Shown piece after piece: positions 10,949 to 23,906 of a stretch of DNA of 64,000 nt. This DNA comes from Gamsiella multidivaricata (Eukaryota > Mortierellomycota > Mortierellomycetes > Mortierellales > Mortierellaceae). The notes under the pieces are model-generated. The model did not search any database, was not told the origin of the DNA, and was given only the letters and a program-made list of their open reading frames with translations. Position numbers and translations under genes: made by a program. The DNA lies in the NCBI RefSeq assembly GCF_025024155.1, contig NW_026251729.1, forward strand, positions 310,001 to 374,000. The letters run 5' to 3'. Position 1 is the first letter of the stretch; the number at the start of each line of letters is the position of its first letter.

Positions 10949-13900
10949 TCACAGATTCGCCGTCGAGACAAACTGAGGCTCCCCAATAGATACCGTCGGT
11001 GACGAGGCCGTCGGTGTCGACGAGAACGGGGCTAAAGCCCTTCGAGCCGTCATGATTCTCATCGCCAGCCGAAGACAACACAAATCCACAGCCACGACCT
11101 CCCACGCAAACTCGATCCCATACAACAGATGGATCCCCTTCACGATCCGCTGCGCGATAGTCTGGTTAATCATCACAAACCTCTCATCCACGGTATATGG
11201 CATCGTGTCCTCGTCGAGAGCGAAGCATCGTTGGACATAGGGTAGCAATGTTTGACTGATCGACGCTACAGTCAAATCCTTGTCGTCTTCACGGCTCGGG
11301 ACTAATTTTTCATAGACCCCAAAATAGAATCGTTAAACGCTAATATCGCTCGTGCGCTCTCTTGTAGCATTTTTTTTCTCCATTGAACGTCAACTTACGC
11401 TTGATCTCAAATGGAGTGGTATATGCCATCACGTTATACCGATCATGATGATGGTACCTAAACTCAAATGTCCCTTCGAACCAAGGCAACTTGTCTCCCA
11501 GGAACGTAACTTGTCCACGACAGAGCTCCTGTCCATCCATCCAAACAACCTCCTCCTCCATCACCTCGCCATCCCCATTCCCTGCATGATCATCCACTCC
11601 TTCCTCGGTTTTACCCAGCCTGATATCGCAGCCTACGAACAGATAACGACCTTTCGATGCCACATTGGTGACCTTGTGGGATGTGTTGCTCGACACCTTG
11701 TAAATACCGATCCAGTCCTTGGATCCGTGATTCAATGGCGCCGTCCACTGAACTATGAGTTTCTCACCGAGTTCGTACACCGGCGCTCCCGCCGAGTTGA
11801 GCTTTGGGAGCGCTTGGAAACCATCGCTGCTGCTATTGCTGTTGTTGTCGTTGATGATCTTGATGGAGTACTGGGACATATCATACACGCCCATATCGTC
11901 CCATGTTCGTCTGCACACAAATGCATAAAATATTATTTGATTAACATCTGCGGGGCCCCAAGCATGACCTGTAACGTAACATGTAGTCCTAGACAGAAAA
12001 GGAAAAGAAAGCCAACTTACCCAACGAACAACTTATCCCTAGAGTTCTCCAGCAACGCTTTGGAATTCGACATCATCTCCTGGATCCTGGGTGCGACTAC
12101 GCTCTGGACCAACTCCGTCGTACCCTCGACCAGCTCATGCGCCCTTCCCGAGACCACCCTTGTACGCTGTGCCATATCTGTCTCACCCAACTTCTCTCGG
12201 AACTTGTCAACCTCGTCCTTGACCTTTTGAGGGAGAATTTTGGCCGCCTTGACTGTCTTGACCACCCCAGCATCCTTACGCAGTTTATCGCCATAGATCT
12301 TGCGCATATGCGGTGACTCCACATAGTGCAGGAACAAGAAATTGGAGATCTGGGAAAAAAGCGCCAGGATAAAGATGGACCAGCTATTGCAGATTAGTGT
12401 CATGCCCCAGAACGCGGCATGACCCATGACCTTTTCAGGGTTGTTGACAAATCTATACCGTATATAAGCCATTGCAGGCATCAGTTTATGGCTCTTATGG
12501 TTCTTCACAGACGCAAAATCCTCTCTCCACGCACATAACCGGTATCGCTTGCTTACCTGTAGATACCAGTGTAGAACAATCCACTAGACGATTCTTCAAT
12601 AAAGAAGTCGCCATAGAACCATCCAAAGTCTCCAAGGACCTCAAACACCGAAACCGAAGCCCAGACATGCAACGCAATCAATGCAAGTCCCAGAATATGT
12701 CGCAGCAACACGGTTCCATAGGTCCAATCATCTGGGATCGAGTACATCTTGAACGCCGCCAAGGAGAATGTGGCATAAGTCATACTGTTCGACAGATTGA
12801 AGATACTCTTCCAGCTCTGGAATGCATCCTGTACTGTGCCGCCATGCTTGATAAAATGCTTAGTATAAAACTTGTTCACGCTTTGCATACTCAGCACCGC
12901 ACCCAGAATATAGGAGTGGAAGATACGCCAGACCAATGCTTGGAGCACGATCATGGACGTAATGAAACTGGGTCCCATGTTCGAGATCAGTAACGGCACA
13001 ACGGTTGCGTACAGGATGATGAGCGCCACAAAGATATCCGCAGACCGAAAGATGTCAAAATTTTTGAACACGATGAGGTCTCGTCGGAAGTAGGTGTTAT
13101 ACATGTCCTTTGATCCGCAGGGAACTAGCGTTGCTGTTTGGTCCAGCCCTGTGGTGGGGGCAGTACTGGATACATTTGGCAAAGTTGAGTCCGGCGCCTT
13201 CCTTCTTAGCGCTACCGTACGCTTCTTGTGAACCAAAGGTGTGTTGTACGTCTTGTCGATGTCTAGAGGTGAAGAATAATACAGATATCATTAATGGATA
13301 TTTCACAAAAAAAAAAAAAGTACAATCCTCCTAGCAAAGACATATCACGTTGCAACGACGCTTACGAGGATTCTCGACTAGAGTCAGGAACACAAACTGG
13401 GCAGCGTGGGCAAACAGGGAAACAAAGAGCACCATGTACGACGCCATCATCAAGGAAATGCCATAGTATCCTGCATATCCGACCGAATACATTGGATGCG
13501 GTGCCATCTCAAAAACTCCATCGAACGTTAACGACTGCTCGATTAAAAAGAAAAAATCGCCCCAGTCTAGGTACACCAAGGGAAAAAAAAGACCCGTTTA
13601 GCTGTTTAGTTTAAAATGACTTGGTATAATCCAACCATGAGAATACATGTAACCTCAGAAACGCAGCACTTACACCATGCAAAGTCTTTAACGACTCTAT
13701 GAGCATCCAGCTTGACCCAAACATTGAACAACACTAGGACAAGACCTCCAATCCACCGCAAAAGATGGCTAAAGAATCCATATCCTTCCGGCAATGTGAG
13801 CCACGACAGCGCAAAGCAGACATAGGACGTAAAGTCGTTCATGAGGATCAAATCGACTAGCTGTCGGTACAGGAGCCACGTGTTGTACTCGATAGGCACA

Positions 13901-14868
13901 GCCTGTGCGAGCCGAAACAGATCGATGAGATATTGGTTAAAAAGCGAAAGAGAGATAGAAATCATGTCGAGTCCATAGTCGTCAGGGATGACAGAAATCT
14001 GATCTCATTCCCGTTGCAGCGATCCAAAGGAACGGTTCCTTACATCGAATTGATAGTCGCTGCCCATCTTGCAGCTGAGTTCGACTTTGAGCCATCCATA
14101 CCAGGGACTCTTTCGGTTTTTGTCAAAGATCCCCTTCTCCCTCGCCCAGGCGACCAATGCTCGACGTTCGCTCTGTATCTTGAGCAAATAGCCCAGCCCG
14201 GCATTGTACCCCGCTCTCCATCCAAGAAACAAGAACAGGAAGAGCCATCGTCTCACGACCAAGGGCAACGCAAAGAAGAGCAAGACCTGGACACCCATCA
14301 CCGCCAGAGTGATGATATCAAAGGCCGACTTCTTTTTTGACATGTCGAACAGCTCGCTAACCATGTCCTTTGTCACAGGCACGCGAAAGACTGGACATTG
14401 TGGATGTATAGACATTGAACATTAGAATAAGAAAAATCTCGAGCCCACAGTCAGCACCGTAACCATGAGCTAGCTCTATACAGTATGACATCGTTTTCCT
14501 CCAAAAAAAAAAGAGAAAAAAAACATACTGGTGCCATTGGGCGTCTTGCCATACGCTGTCTCTTCGGATTCCTTGACCAGATTCTCCTTCTGGGCTGCTG
14601 TCAGTTTCTGAGCCGATGGGAAGGTGGTCAATCCATCGCTTTGAACTCGACCGCGCGCAGCCCTTGGCGATGTGCTCACGGTCCCATTGCCATTGCTAGA
14701 GTTTTCGTCTGTATCGGCCACGCCCTCGGTGTTGCCGTTGATATCTGAGGCAGAAGCGCCATCGCAATGATGATGCTTGTTGGCAGTGGAGAGTCCAGCA
14801 GTAAAGGGGAGGGTTGTGTCGAGTGGGTCGTCTGTCACTGGTTTACGGTTGCGAAGTTCTGAATCCAT
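10949..14868 (-). CDS. CHO2: phosphatidylethanolamine N-methyltransferase (Cho2)
   Basis: Predicted exons on the minus strand: 14868..14529, 14390..14044, 13902..13674, 13566..13366, 13262..12557, 12452..12021, 11910..11399, 11301..10949. The total is 1039 aa, close to other fungal Cho2 proteins. It is a polytopic ER membrane enzyme making the first SAM-dependent methylation of PE on the way to phosphatidylcholine. The first module contains [16 protein letters not shown] and the SAM-binding block [18 protein letters not shown] second related module has [14 protein letters not shown] followed by [15 protein letters not shown]. The C-terminal part has a soluble domain with [20 protein letters not shown], as in other Cho2 sequences. 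The N-terminal ~110 residues are hydrophilic with KTPNGT before the first helix. It shares its strand with the phosphatase gene upstream, 309 bp away. Confidence 0.93.
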
Positions 14869-15177
14869 AATGGCGGAGACCGATAATTCGCCTGTGCTCT
14901 CTCGTTCTCTCTTTCAAAGTCGACGGTGCACACAGCAGGTATGTTGAGCCCTGCTGAAGAATAAGAGTTTGTCAAAGAGCCAGTTGAATGACTTTTCGAG
15001 AGGAATGGAAGAGGAGGAGGAGAGAGAGAAATGACGAGAAAAGTGGCAGCTCGCTTCTCATTCTTTTTTAACGAGAGCGTGGGAACTATCATCACGGGAG
15101 CATGGTGCAGAAATCGCGACGCGGTCGTGTTTGCGCGCGAGATTATATTACAATAACTATGAGAGTGAAATGTCTGT
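14869..15177. other. intergenic, CHO2 promoter and 5-phosphatase 3' end
   Basis: 309 bp between two minus-strand genes. The part next to the CHO2 start is mixed; 14990-15060 is GA-rich on the plus strand (CT-rich on the transcribed sense strand). No discrete site identified. Confidence 0.4.
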
Positions 15178-18100
15178 CTATTGGTCTGCAGAGAGAATCC
15201 GCACCACATGCGCAAGATCACCTCCCTCCCGATCCAGGATCCCCTCAACACGCGTGTCAATCCATCCCCACGACCGTAGCCATGCCAGCTTCTTGATCCG
15301 GATTTCCTTCTCTTGCACCTTGTGCCACCCCTCCTTGACCTGCTGCTCCACCACCCGTCTTTGCGCCTCGTCAATCCTCTTGACACCAACAACAAAGCCT
15401 CCACTGATCGGCCTGTGGTCCGAGACACGGCACTCGTTGCGCTTGTAGAACAGCTGTCGGACATGGCGGCCCCTCCAGAGAATCCGATCACACCAGGCAG
15501 GCGTTCGATGCTTAGATGAGGTGTCATAAGTGTCCGTGCCAGGGTCATACTTGTAGGTCGGTGCAAACAGCAGCTCGCTCTCATTGAATGCGCGCAACAC
15601 AAACTGTGGGTTCTTGAGCTTTTGAAGCAACAGCTGGTCGTGCTGATGCAGATACGCCCAGTCCTGCGCCTGGACTCGTGCGACTGCGTCACTAAACTTG
15701 ACGTCGATACGGTAATTCAGATCTCCAGATAAGAAGCAAATCTCATGGTCCATTGCCATCGTTCCGTCGCCAAACCAAAAGACTTCTGGGTGCACAGTCT
15801 CGGACGAGATCGCCGGATTAGGGTGGGTCAGCTTTTTAAGCACATTGGCCGCGTCGGTGTTGCGCTGCCTTGTGTGGGATTGACCTGCAGCCAAGTGACA
15901 GTTCACAAACGAGATCGAAGTGTCGTCGATGATGAACCTTGTTGCAATTCCACCCTACACGAGTGCAAGTAAATTCCGTTAGCATAGTTCTCCTTAACAG
16001 TGTACAAACTGGCCTGTCAGGGCCGCAGCGAACAAAAGAATGTCCCGCTTACCTTGTTGCCGTGGTATCCTTTCAAGCCAGTCTTAACCATGTCCACATG
16101 TGTCCACTCGCTTCGAATGTTGTTCCATTCCTGGTCCCGTACAAAGACGCAGCTGAAGAGACCGACCAGGTTGGAACACTCGAGCAGCTTGAAGTTAACT
16201 CCCATAGGCGAATACAGCTCCCGAATCTTATTCGTCAGATAGATCTGCCAGCGCTTGTACTGCTTTGAAATCGTCTCTGTTTCTGCTCGTTTCGAACCCT
16301 TCAATAATGATTCTAATGGAATAAAAAAAAAAGACAGAGAACAAAGTGTGAGAAGCCACGATCCCGCGTCCACAAATGAACATGACGCATTGACAATGCT
16401 TTGAAAGGGGTAACTTTACTGGCAGTCATCTTCTTGCTCTCCAGATCGACAATCTCTTGGAATCCAACGCTGATAATGTCGGGTGGTCCTTCTTGGTCCA
16501 TGCCGGTGAGCCATGACTCAAATAGCCTTCTATCTGCACCGCCATTGACATCCTGCGCTGCGGGCTTTGATGCATCAATATTCCATGAGCAAATCAAGAC
16601 CTTGAGATCACGCCACTGACAGTATTCTTTGCTTCGATCGACCATTCCTTTGGCTATTAGTATAGCATTGAATGTCAAAGTTAGCACAAATACTGAATGT
16701 GAAAAGGTAAAAGGAAGAGAATGAACAAAAAAAAAAAAAACAACGCTTACTTTGACGATCTTTCGCCATGAGTCCGTCCCAGATTTTGATTTCGCCATTC
16801 TCTGCGCAGCTGCCGACCTGGTGTCGGGATCCAAGGATCAATCCCTCTTCGTCCAGTTGGAGTATTGCGACACCGGATTCCTTATGCGCCTGCCAATCCT
16901 TCATGACGACTGGAACTTCAGGGCGCAGATCGAGGACATAGATCTTTCCTGTAGCAAATCCTGCCCAGAGATACGACCCGACACCCAATAGCGACATGAT
17001 CCTGTAGGCGTGTACGTTGATGATCCGGACCTTCTCGCGCGATTCAATAGACCAGATAATGACTTTGCCATCCTCGTGTCCTGAAAAAACCTGGCCGCTT
17101 CCCGCAATCGTCGCCATGCAGGTCAATGGACCGATTCCATATGGTACGTCCATCGAAATTGGAGCCATCCTCGGTCGTCCTGCATCCGGTCCTACTCGCA
17201 TCACATGGATGCGGACTCCATCCGACGACCACAGCATGTCCTGGACAGCAATGGCGCACACCTGTTTTGGTGGAATTGTCAATGACTGGAGTGGCGCCTG
17301 AATGGTGGGACGGCCAAGCATTGTGTCCTCTTGCCACACAAAGACGGATCCTGTGTCATCAACTGTCCAGACCTGAGTTTTGCAGCGAATAATCTGAGTG
17401 ATGCATCCTCCTTTGTGAGCCGCCCGCTTCTTTTCCACGACCTCTCTCGTCTTGGTGTCAATGACCTGCAAAGAGCCTTCGCTCCATCCAGCCCATAAAT
17501 ACTGACCCAACGAATCCGGACGTCGACTCTGTGTGAACATGAGCGCTGTTGGTTTGGTGTCTTTTTCGTGCCCATATGATGAAATGTTTTCGCCAGTCAA
17601 GACAGAGTAGATGCGGATATTGGAGGTCGCTGTCGCCACTTGTTCATTCGAGATGCTGAATGCCCTGACTCCATGTGATTTCTGCTGGATGTCGTGGATT
17701 CCAATCACATCCGAGAACAAGGGAAGACGCCGATTGGAGCGAGAGTAGTCTGGAAACACGCCATCGGTCGCAGAAGGTCCGGTTCCGGTTGGATGATTTT
17801 GAAGTGCATACGGTCCTCTTCCAGCGTCTGATTCTAGGTCCAAAGTCGGACCCGGCGACGTGAAGGATGCTGGATCATGTGGTGGTTGGGGACGTCTTCG
17901 GATCGATGGTTTGGGAGGGAGAGCTGGGGCGGCAACCTGATCTGACACTGAAAAACTTGCCTGTCTGGGCGGTGGAGCCTTCGAAAGTGGCCTTGCAGGT
18001 AGTGAAGGGGGGGCTGGCGGTTCCATAAATGTCCTTGCCCGCGTCGGACGCGGCGAGGCGCCTACAGAGCTCATAAATGGATTGGCAGTCATCGAGGGAT

Positions 18101-19787
18101 TATATTCCTCCGCATCGTCGTAATCCTTGTCCGAGTCGTCGCTGGTCTCGTCCGAATCTGACTGAGAATCACTGAGATCCATATTGGCGAATCCTCGTTC
18201 GGGCACAGGGCTCGTGGTGGTTGTATGGGAGGAGGAAGGCGAAGAGGAGGACGTGGAAAAGACACGCTTCGACTGCGCTGGAAGATGATCATAGGTCTGT
18301 TGAGGTGCAGTCAGGTTACGAAAACGCGAGGCGTTGGCGACCATCCCGGACTCCCCAGGAGTAGAGAAATTTGGCGAGGGTCCCCGTGGCTGCTGGGCTG
18401 AGGAGAGCGGCACCAGCTGCACACTTGATCGTCTTGGCGGAGGAGGTACGGGTTGTGAAGGCGAAGACATGGCGAGGTTGTGTCCAGGAAACGAAGGCGG
18501 AGGCATAGGCTGAACACTAGAATGTCGCTGTGAAAAGCTGCTCTGGCGCCCGGGGATGGGTGTGCTACTGCTGCTACTGCTACTGCTGTTGCTGTTGCTG
18601 GCTGGCTGTTGCGCTGAAGGTGTATGGCCTACCAAAGGAGAGCGGGATCTTGGGGGTAGAAAAGGGATTGAGGATAGTGGTGGAGGAGAGCTCGCGGCGC
18701 GTGGACTGGATGGGTGAGAGCCATGCTGAGGTAGGGGTGCATGAAGCGAAGGCGAGCTTGGAGCTCCTCCCTGTTGCAGTCGGGCGGTTAGAAGCGAGGG
18801 CTGGTTCTGTGCCCTTGCTGTGAAAGATGGTGAAGAGATTGGTGCAGCAGGAGTTGATGTGGGTACCGTGGTTGCAATGTTGTTGTTATCACTGAACGGG
18901 TCCTCTGCTTCCTCGCCCTCTGCCTCGTCTTCTGCGATACATTCCTCTCTGTGATCCTGATGCGCGTGCTGCTGTTGTTGCTGCTGTAGTAAGAGTTGTT
19001 GCTTGGCAACAATGGAGGATGTTGTAGCAGACACAAAGGAGCCAGAGCCGCCGGAAGGTCTTAAATAGGCAGGGGAGGCTGGATTGGTCTGGGTCCGGAG
19101 ATGTGAGAGTGCTGCTGATGCTGCTGATGTTGGTGCGATTCCAGGGGCGAAGGAAGATACATGTGAAGTGGCCGGTGAGTTTGTGGAGGAACCGGGTGCA
19201 GAGGCGAGTCCATTGATGGCGTGGGCGTGGTTGTTGAGGTGGTTGTGCGAGGCAGCGAAAGAAGAGGATGTGCTGGTTGCAGACGGGTGTAGGATCGAGG
19301 AAGGGGACGAGGGCGAGGTTGAAGTGGAAGTAGAAGAAGGAGATAGGGTTGTTGCTGGTCTGGGAGCAGGGAGGGGAGGGGTGTTGGAGGTGAAGGAGTT
19401 GGCAGCGAGGGTGGCGATGGCAGCGGCGGTGAGGGAGATGGGCTTCCTTGGCGGCAAGGGCGAGGAGAGTGCGGTTGGTTTTGGTGGCGGCGAGGGAGCG
19501 AGTGCCTTGTTGTTGTTATTGTTATTGTTGTTATTGTTGTTGTTATTGTTGAAGGAATTAGTAGTAGTGGTATTGGTAATGGTATTGGCATTGGCGTTGG
19601 CATTGACAGTAGTAGTAGTAGTAGTAGTAGCAGTAGTAGTAGTAGGAGTGTTGCTGTTGATGCTGTGGGGAGCAAGGATCATGGTTGTGCGTCGTGATGG
19701 CGGCAGCGGAGGAGGGGGCCGCGCGGTGAGGCCCTGACTTTGGCTTTGACTGGGGGCGTGGTTGTGGCTGTTGTTGGTGAAGTCCAT
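15178..19787 (-). CDS. WD40-linked inositol polyphosphate 5-phosphatase
   Basis: Predicted exons 19787..16751, 16653..16420, 16312..16053, 15954..15178: 1435 aa. Residues 1 to about 640 are low-complexity (poly-Asn, poly-Ser, Gln and proline-rich blocks such as PPPPRRSS). About 660-1010 form a WD40-like beta-propeller (LWAGWSEGSLQVID, VFSGHEDGKVIIWS). The C-terminal third is an inositol 5-phosphatase domain: ICSWNIDASKP, ISVGFQEIVDL, NCHLAAGQS, catalytic GDLNYRID (1254-1261), TPAWCDRIL (about 1329-1336) and SDHRPI (1355-1360). It would remove the 5-phosphate from PI(4,5)P2, PI(3,4,5)P3 or soluble inositol phosphates, and so influence membrane traffic and signalling. There is no Sac1 domain, so it is not a synaptojanin/Inp51-53 type; the layout resembles plant WD40-5PTases. 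The frame stays open upstream to 20255, but that part is the purine-rich leader, so the MDFTNN start is preferred. Confidence 0.9.
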
Positions 19788-19828
19788 GATGGATGACGAC
19801 GTGTTTCTGTGTCTGAAAAGAGTGTTGA

Positions 19829-20430
19829 AGTGGGAAAAAGAGAAGAAGAAGAAGGAAGGGACGAAGAAGGAAGGGAAGAAGAAGGAAGGGACGAAGGAAG
19901 CGACGAAGGAAGCGACGAAGGAGAGAGGGAGAGCAGGATGTAACGGGATGCAGGGATGTAAAGGGAAGGAGGCGAAGGAAAGTAAAGGAATGGAGTGAGA
20001 AAAGAGAAAGAGGGCGAGGAGAAGAGAGGGCGAGAGAAAGAGAGGGAGGGGGGAGCACGCTCGTCGGTGGCTTTCTTCCTTTTCGATGATCTCCCACTCC
20101 CCCATCCCATCCTCCCCCAGCTCCCCAGCTCCCGTCTTACCTCTTTCCTTCCCTGTCCCCGACTTCCCTTCCCCTCCCTTCCCATCCTTCCTTTTCTTCC
20201 CTTCCTTGCCTTCCTTCTCTTCCTTCACTTCCTTCCCTTCCTTCTCTTCCTTCACTTCCTTCCCTTCCTTCCCTTCCTTCCCTGCTTTTGTTGCATACTC
20301 CTCCCTCTACTTCTTCTACTTCCTCTTTTTCATCTTCACCATCCTTCCTTTCTTCCTTCTTTCCTTCCTTCTTTCCATCCATCCCTTTCTTTCCTTTCTT
20401 CCTTCACTCCCTCCTTCTGTGTTTTGAACA
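19829..20430. promoter_or_regulatory. divergent promoter with purine-to-pyrimidine strand switch
   Basis: Between the 5-phosphatase start (19787, minus) and the F-box gene start (20440, plus). The plus strand is almost pure A/G from about 19829 to 20052 (GAAGGAAGGGA-type units). After a short mixed segment it is almost pure C/T from about 20088 to 20430 (CTTCCTTCCC-type units). Read in each gene's own sense, both leaders are therefore CT-rich, a feature known near fungal transcription start sites. The long mirror-like tracts could also adopt triplex structures; that is inference. Confidence 0.7.
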
Positions 20431-20439
20431 TCACGCATC

Positions 20440-23400
20440 ATGGACAACAGCATCCATCCCCGCCGTCCCAATCATCCTTCAATACATCCTTCTTCTCGTC
20501 GCCATCAGCGCAGCCAGAGCCAGCCAACGGACGACGAGACCATATACCCTTCCCCTGCCCCGTCTCCCAGACCTGGTCTCCGCCTGTCACTCCATCTCTC
20601 CAACAACAAGATCGACATCACCTCCCACTCCCCCTCTTCCTTCTCTTCCTTCTCCTCTTCCTCGTCTTCCTCCTCTTCCTCTTCTTCCTCAACCACTCCA
20701 CACCCGCCACAGCACACCCACCACCACCAGTTCCCTTACTCCTCCGCAACTCCGCGGCACTCAACTTCCTCGTCCTTGTCCATATCGTCACAATATACCT
20801 CTGCCACTGCTTCCTCCGCCTTTGCCCCGTCCTACACCGGTCTCACAGATACCTCTTCCTCCTCAACCACCACCCCCAACCACACCCCTCTCAATGGATC
20901 GCCATCGTCCCCCTTTTTGGCCAACGATTCTCCTTCAGCCGAGACCGCCGCACACAGCAGCAGCAGCAGCAACAGCAACAGGTCCAGTTTCAACTTCACT
21001 GGCCACACTCTTAGGGGCAAACGACCCGCGTCCTCCTCCTCCCTCTCCAGACTCGCTGCCTTCACCACCAACGACGGTTCCACAAAGACCCTAATGTGCT
21101 GCCCACATTGCACCGCCCCCCTCTCTGTAGCCATCGTTCAAAGACCGCGACCCATCTCCACCCCGTCCTCTGGCTTCATATCTCCGTCCTCCTTCCCCTC
21201 CTCTCCAACCACTGCACCCTCGCCATCGTCCACTCCCACTCCCGCTGACACCATCAGCACAGCCCCGCTCCCATCCCCTTCCTCCCCAGCAGCATCCCAG
21301 ACCCAGACCGTCTCCTCTTTAGCCCAGGCCTTTCAAACCCTCTCGTCAACCGCCCAAATCGCCTTGCTGGCCCAGCTTGTCAACATCTGCACCATCTCCC
21401 AGCTCACCCACCTCTCCTCCATCATCGCCCCAAAACTTAAACGCGACTTCCTACGGGACCTGCCTCTCGAACTCGCCCACCATATTCTCTCCTTTGTCGA
21501 CGACCCACAATCGCTAGCAAGAATCAGCCAGGTATCGAGGTTCTGGCACGAGCTAGTCGAGACCGAGGACTGGGTCTGGCGCACACAATGTGTCCTGCAA
21601 TTCGGCCCAACCTCCTGTTCCTCCTTGCCAAGCCCAAAGTCTTATAGGGCCCCGAGGATGGGTTTTCTGTATTCAACGAGTCCGACGAGTCTGGATGCAG
21701 TGTCAAACACGCTGAAGGCGCTTTCCAACACTGCCAGTAGTGCAAATGGGACTAGTAGTGCTGGCGGCGGATCTAGCGTGAATTCGTCCCATCGGCTATC
21801 GCTCACCTCGACTGCCACTGCTAGTTCCGGTTTAGTTTCAGGAACGACGACCACGACAACAGGTGAGCCGACTTGTTCTTTGACAAGAGCTTCTCCAGCC
21901 TGGGCGAATACCCGTGAGCTGCCCCTGATCTCGACTTCGACTACTCCTTCTCCTTCGTCCGCGGGACTGGGTATCGCAGCCGTGCCAACACCGACTAGCG
22001 GTAACAATACTGCAACCTCGACGGTCCTCTCTTCGATGCTGTTGGCCAATCAGGGGTCACTCTCTTCTCCACTGTTGCATCATGGCCCATGCGACAACAA
22101 TAGTAGTGCAGGTGGTACAACCTCTATATCCATGTTGCGCTCGGGCATGACATCAAGATTGACAGCTACGTCAGCTGCAGCTTCGACCTCACCTTCAACC
22201 TCAACCGCTGTGTCAGGATCGGCTTCTCCGACATCACTGTCGTCTCCAGAGGCACTCGGTGGCGTCATGTCTGCACTGTCGGTCTTGGAGGGGAAAACCA
22301 AGAGGACGACCCCTGATACCCCATTGTCGGATTTGCAGCTGCAACAAAGCCTTCTTTACAGTGGACAATTGGTATTACAGCAACAGCAGCAGGAGCAGCA
22401 ACAGCAAGCGCGACTGTACCGACAGACGACGTCGTACAAGGCGTACTTCAAACGACGATATATGATTGACCGCAATTGGTTCTTGGGACGGCACAGTCTT
22501 ATTTCAAACACCACACCGGAAACTGGAGTCGTGACCTCGCTGCAGTTTGATCATCATCATATTGTGGTTGGATGCGATAACAGCCGGATTCAGATCTTTG
22601 AGACAACAACAGGTCGGTTATTGAGGACCTTGAAGGGCCATTCAGGAGGCGTCTGGGCGCTAGAATTCGTCAAGGGCGTGGGTGCTACGGGTGAAAAAAT
22701 CTTGGTTTCGGGGGGATGCGACCGGTATGTGTGCTTGATTTTTGCTTTTAGGTTATTTTGCATTGCGCGTTTTGTTTAACCCCTGTCCTTGGACAGTACG
22801 TCATATACGACATGTTCTCTAATCTTACATTTTTTTTTTTTTCTTTTTTTTTTTTTTCTTAGTGAGGTGCGTGTCTGGGATATGAACACAGGATGGTGTC
22901 GTCAGGTTATGTCTGGCCATAGCGGTACGGTCCGCTGTCTGAAGTTGCATCAACTTCCTGCTAACACCAGGACCAGCAATAGCAACAGCGGCAGTAGTAG
23001 CAGCGCGACTATCTCTGCTCAGGAGACTCAGCCACGACAACATTTAGCCATCACCGGATCCAGGGACGCAACCCTTCGAGTCTGGGACATCCAGACCGGC
23101 AAGAACATCTTTCTACTCCAAGGTCATCGGGACTCTGTGCGGTGCATGGAAGTCCGTGGGGAACTGCTGGTCTCGGGATCATACGACTGCACCGCCCGTG
23201 TCTGGAGTCTGGTCACTGGAGAGTGTCTGCTGGTCCTGCAGGGTCACTTCCAACAGATTTACTCGATTGCATTCAATGGCGAATACATCATCACCGGCTC
23301 TTTGGACTCGACCTGTCGACTCTGGTCACCCGTCTCGGGACAATGTCTGGCGACCCTGCAAGGGCACACTCAGCTGGTCGGACAGCTGCAGTTGTCCGGC

Positions 23401-23781
23401 GACAGTTTGATGACCGGCGGAGGGGACGGGTTCATGTACCTGTGGAACCTTAAATCAATGGAGTGTCAGTATCGGGTACAGGCCCATGACCAGTCCGTGA
23501 CAAGTCTGTGCTTCGACGCCAAGAGGATCGTCACCGGTGGAAACGATGGTGCCGTCAAGCTCTGGGATCGTCAGACAGGCAAATTTATCCGCCTGTTGAC
23601 AAAGACCGATGCCGCCATCTGGAGGGTCGCTATCTGTGAGGAACGCGTCGTCATGTGCATGCAGAAGAATGGACACACCGCCATGGAGGTCCTGTGCTTT
23701 GATTCTGAGGCGCCCCTGTTGCCAGATACCCACACAACCACGTTTTTGCAGGACCATCTCCTCCACCATCCTCACTCTTAG
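20440..23781 (+). CDS. F-box/WD40 protein (Cdc4/Pop1/Fbw7-like SCF receptor)
   Basis: Predicted join 20440..22724, 22863..23781: 1067 aa. Residues 1 to about 330 are Ser/Pro/Thr-rich and include a CCPHC cysteine cluster near 219. An F-box lies at about 335-383 (FLRDLPLELAHHILSFVDD ... WVWR). A second low-complexity linker (400-660) follows. From about 690 to 1050 there are at least seven WD40 repeats, with classic units such as LVSGSYDCTARVWS and IITGSLDSTCRLWS; the sole intron falls inside this propeller. F-box/WD40 proteins recruit phosphorylated substrates to SCF ubiquitin ligases, typically cell-cycle or transcription regulators. Here the arginines that read phosphodegrons were not checked one by one, so the Cdc4 orthologue label is an inference. 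It ends 125 bp from the convergent FPL-domain gene. Confidence 0.88.
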
Positions 23782-23906
23782 CAGCATGTCATCATATTGC
23801 GTCCTCTGTTTTTGTAACAGCATGAATAATAATAATCTCTGTGCATGACATATCCTTTTTTCATTTTTTTTTTTTTTTTTTTTTGTCTGCAACGTGCCAA
23901 TGGTAT

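Noticed and set aside
11352..12230. 292-aa plus-strand frame opposite CHO2
   Set aside because: Antisense to conserved CHO2 exons, and its sequence has no family features.
19788..20255. N-terminal extension of the 5-phosphatase (Lys/Glu then Leu/Phe/Pro-rich)
   Set aside because: It is the purine/pyrimidine leader translated in frame; MDFTNN is the natural start.
20288..21094. 268- and 339-aa Pro/Leu/Ser-rich frames over the F-box gene leader
   Set aside because: Products of the CT-rich tract in other frames; the F-box frame alone continues into recognised domains.
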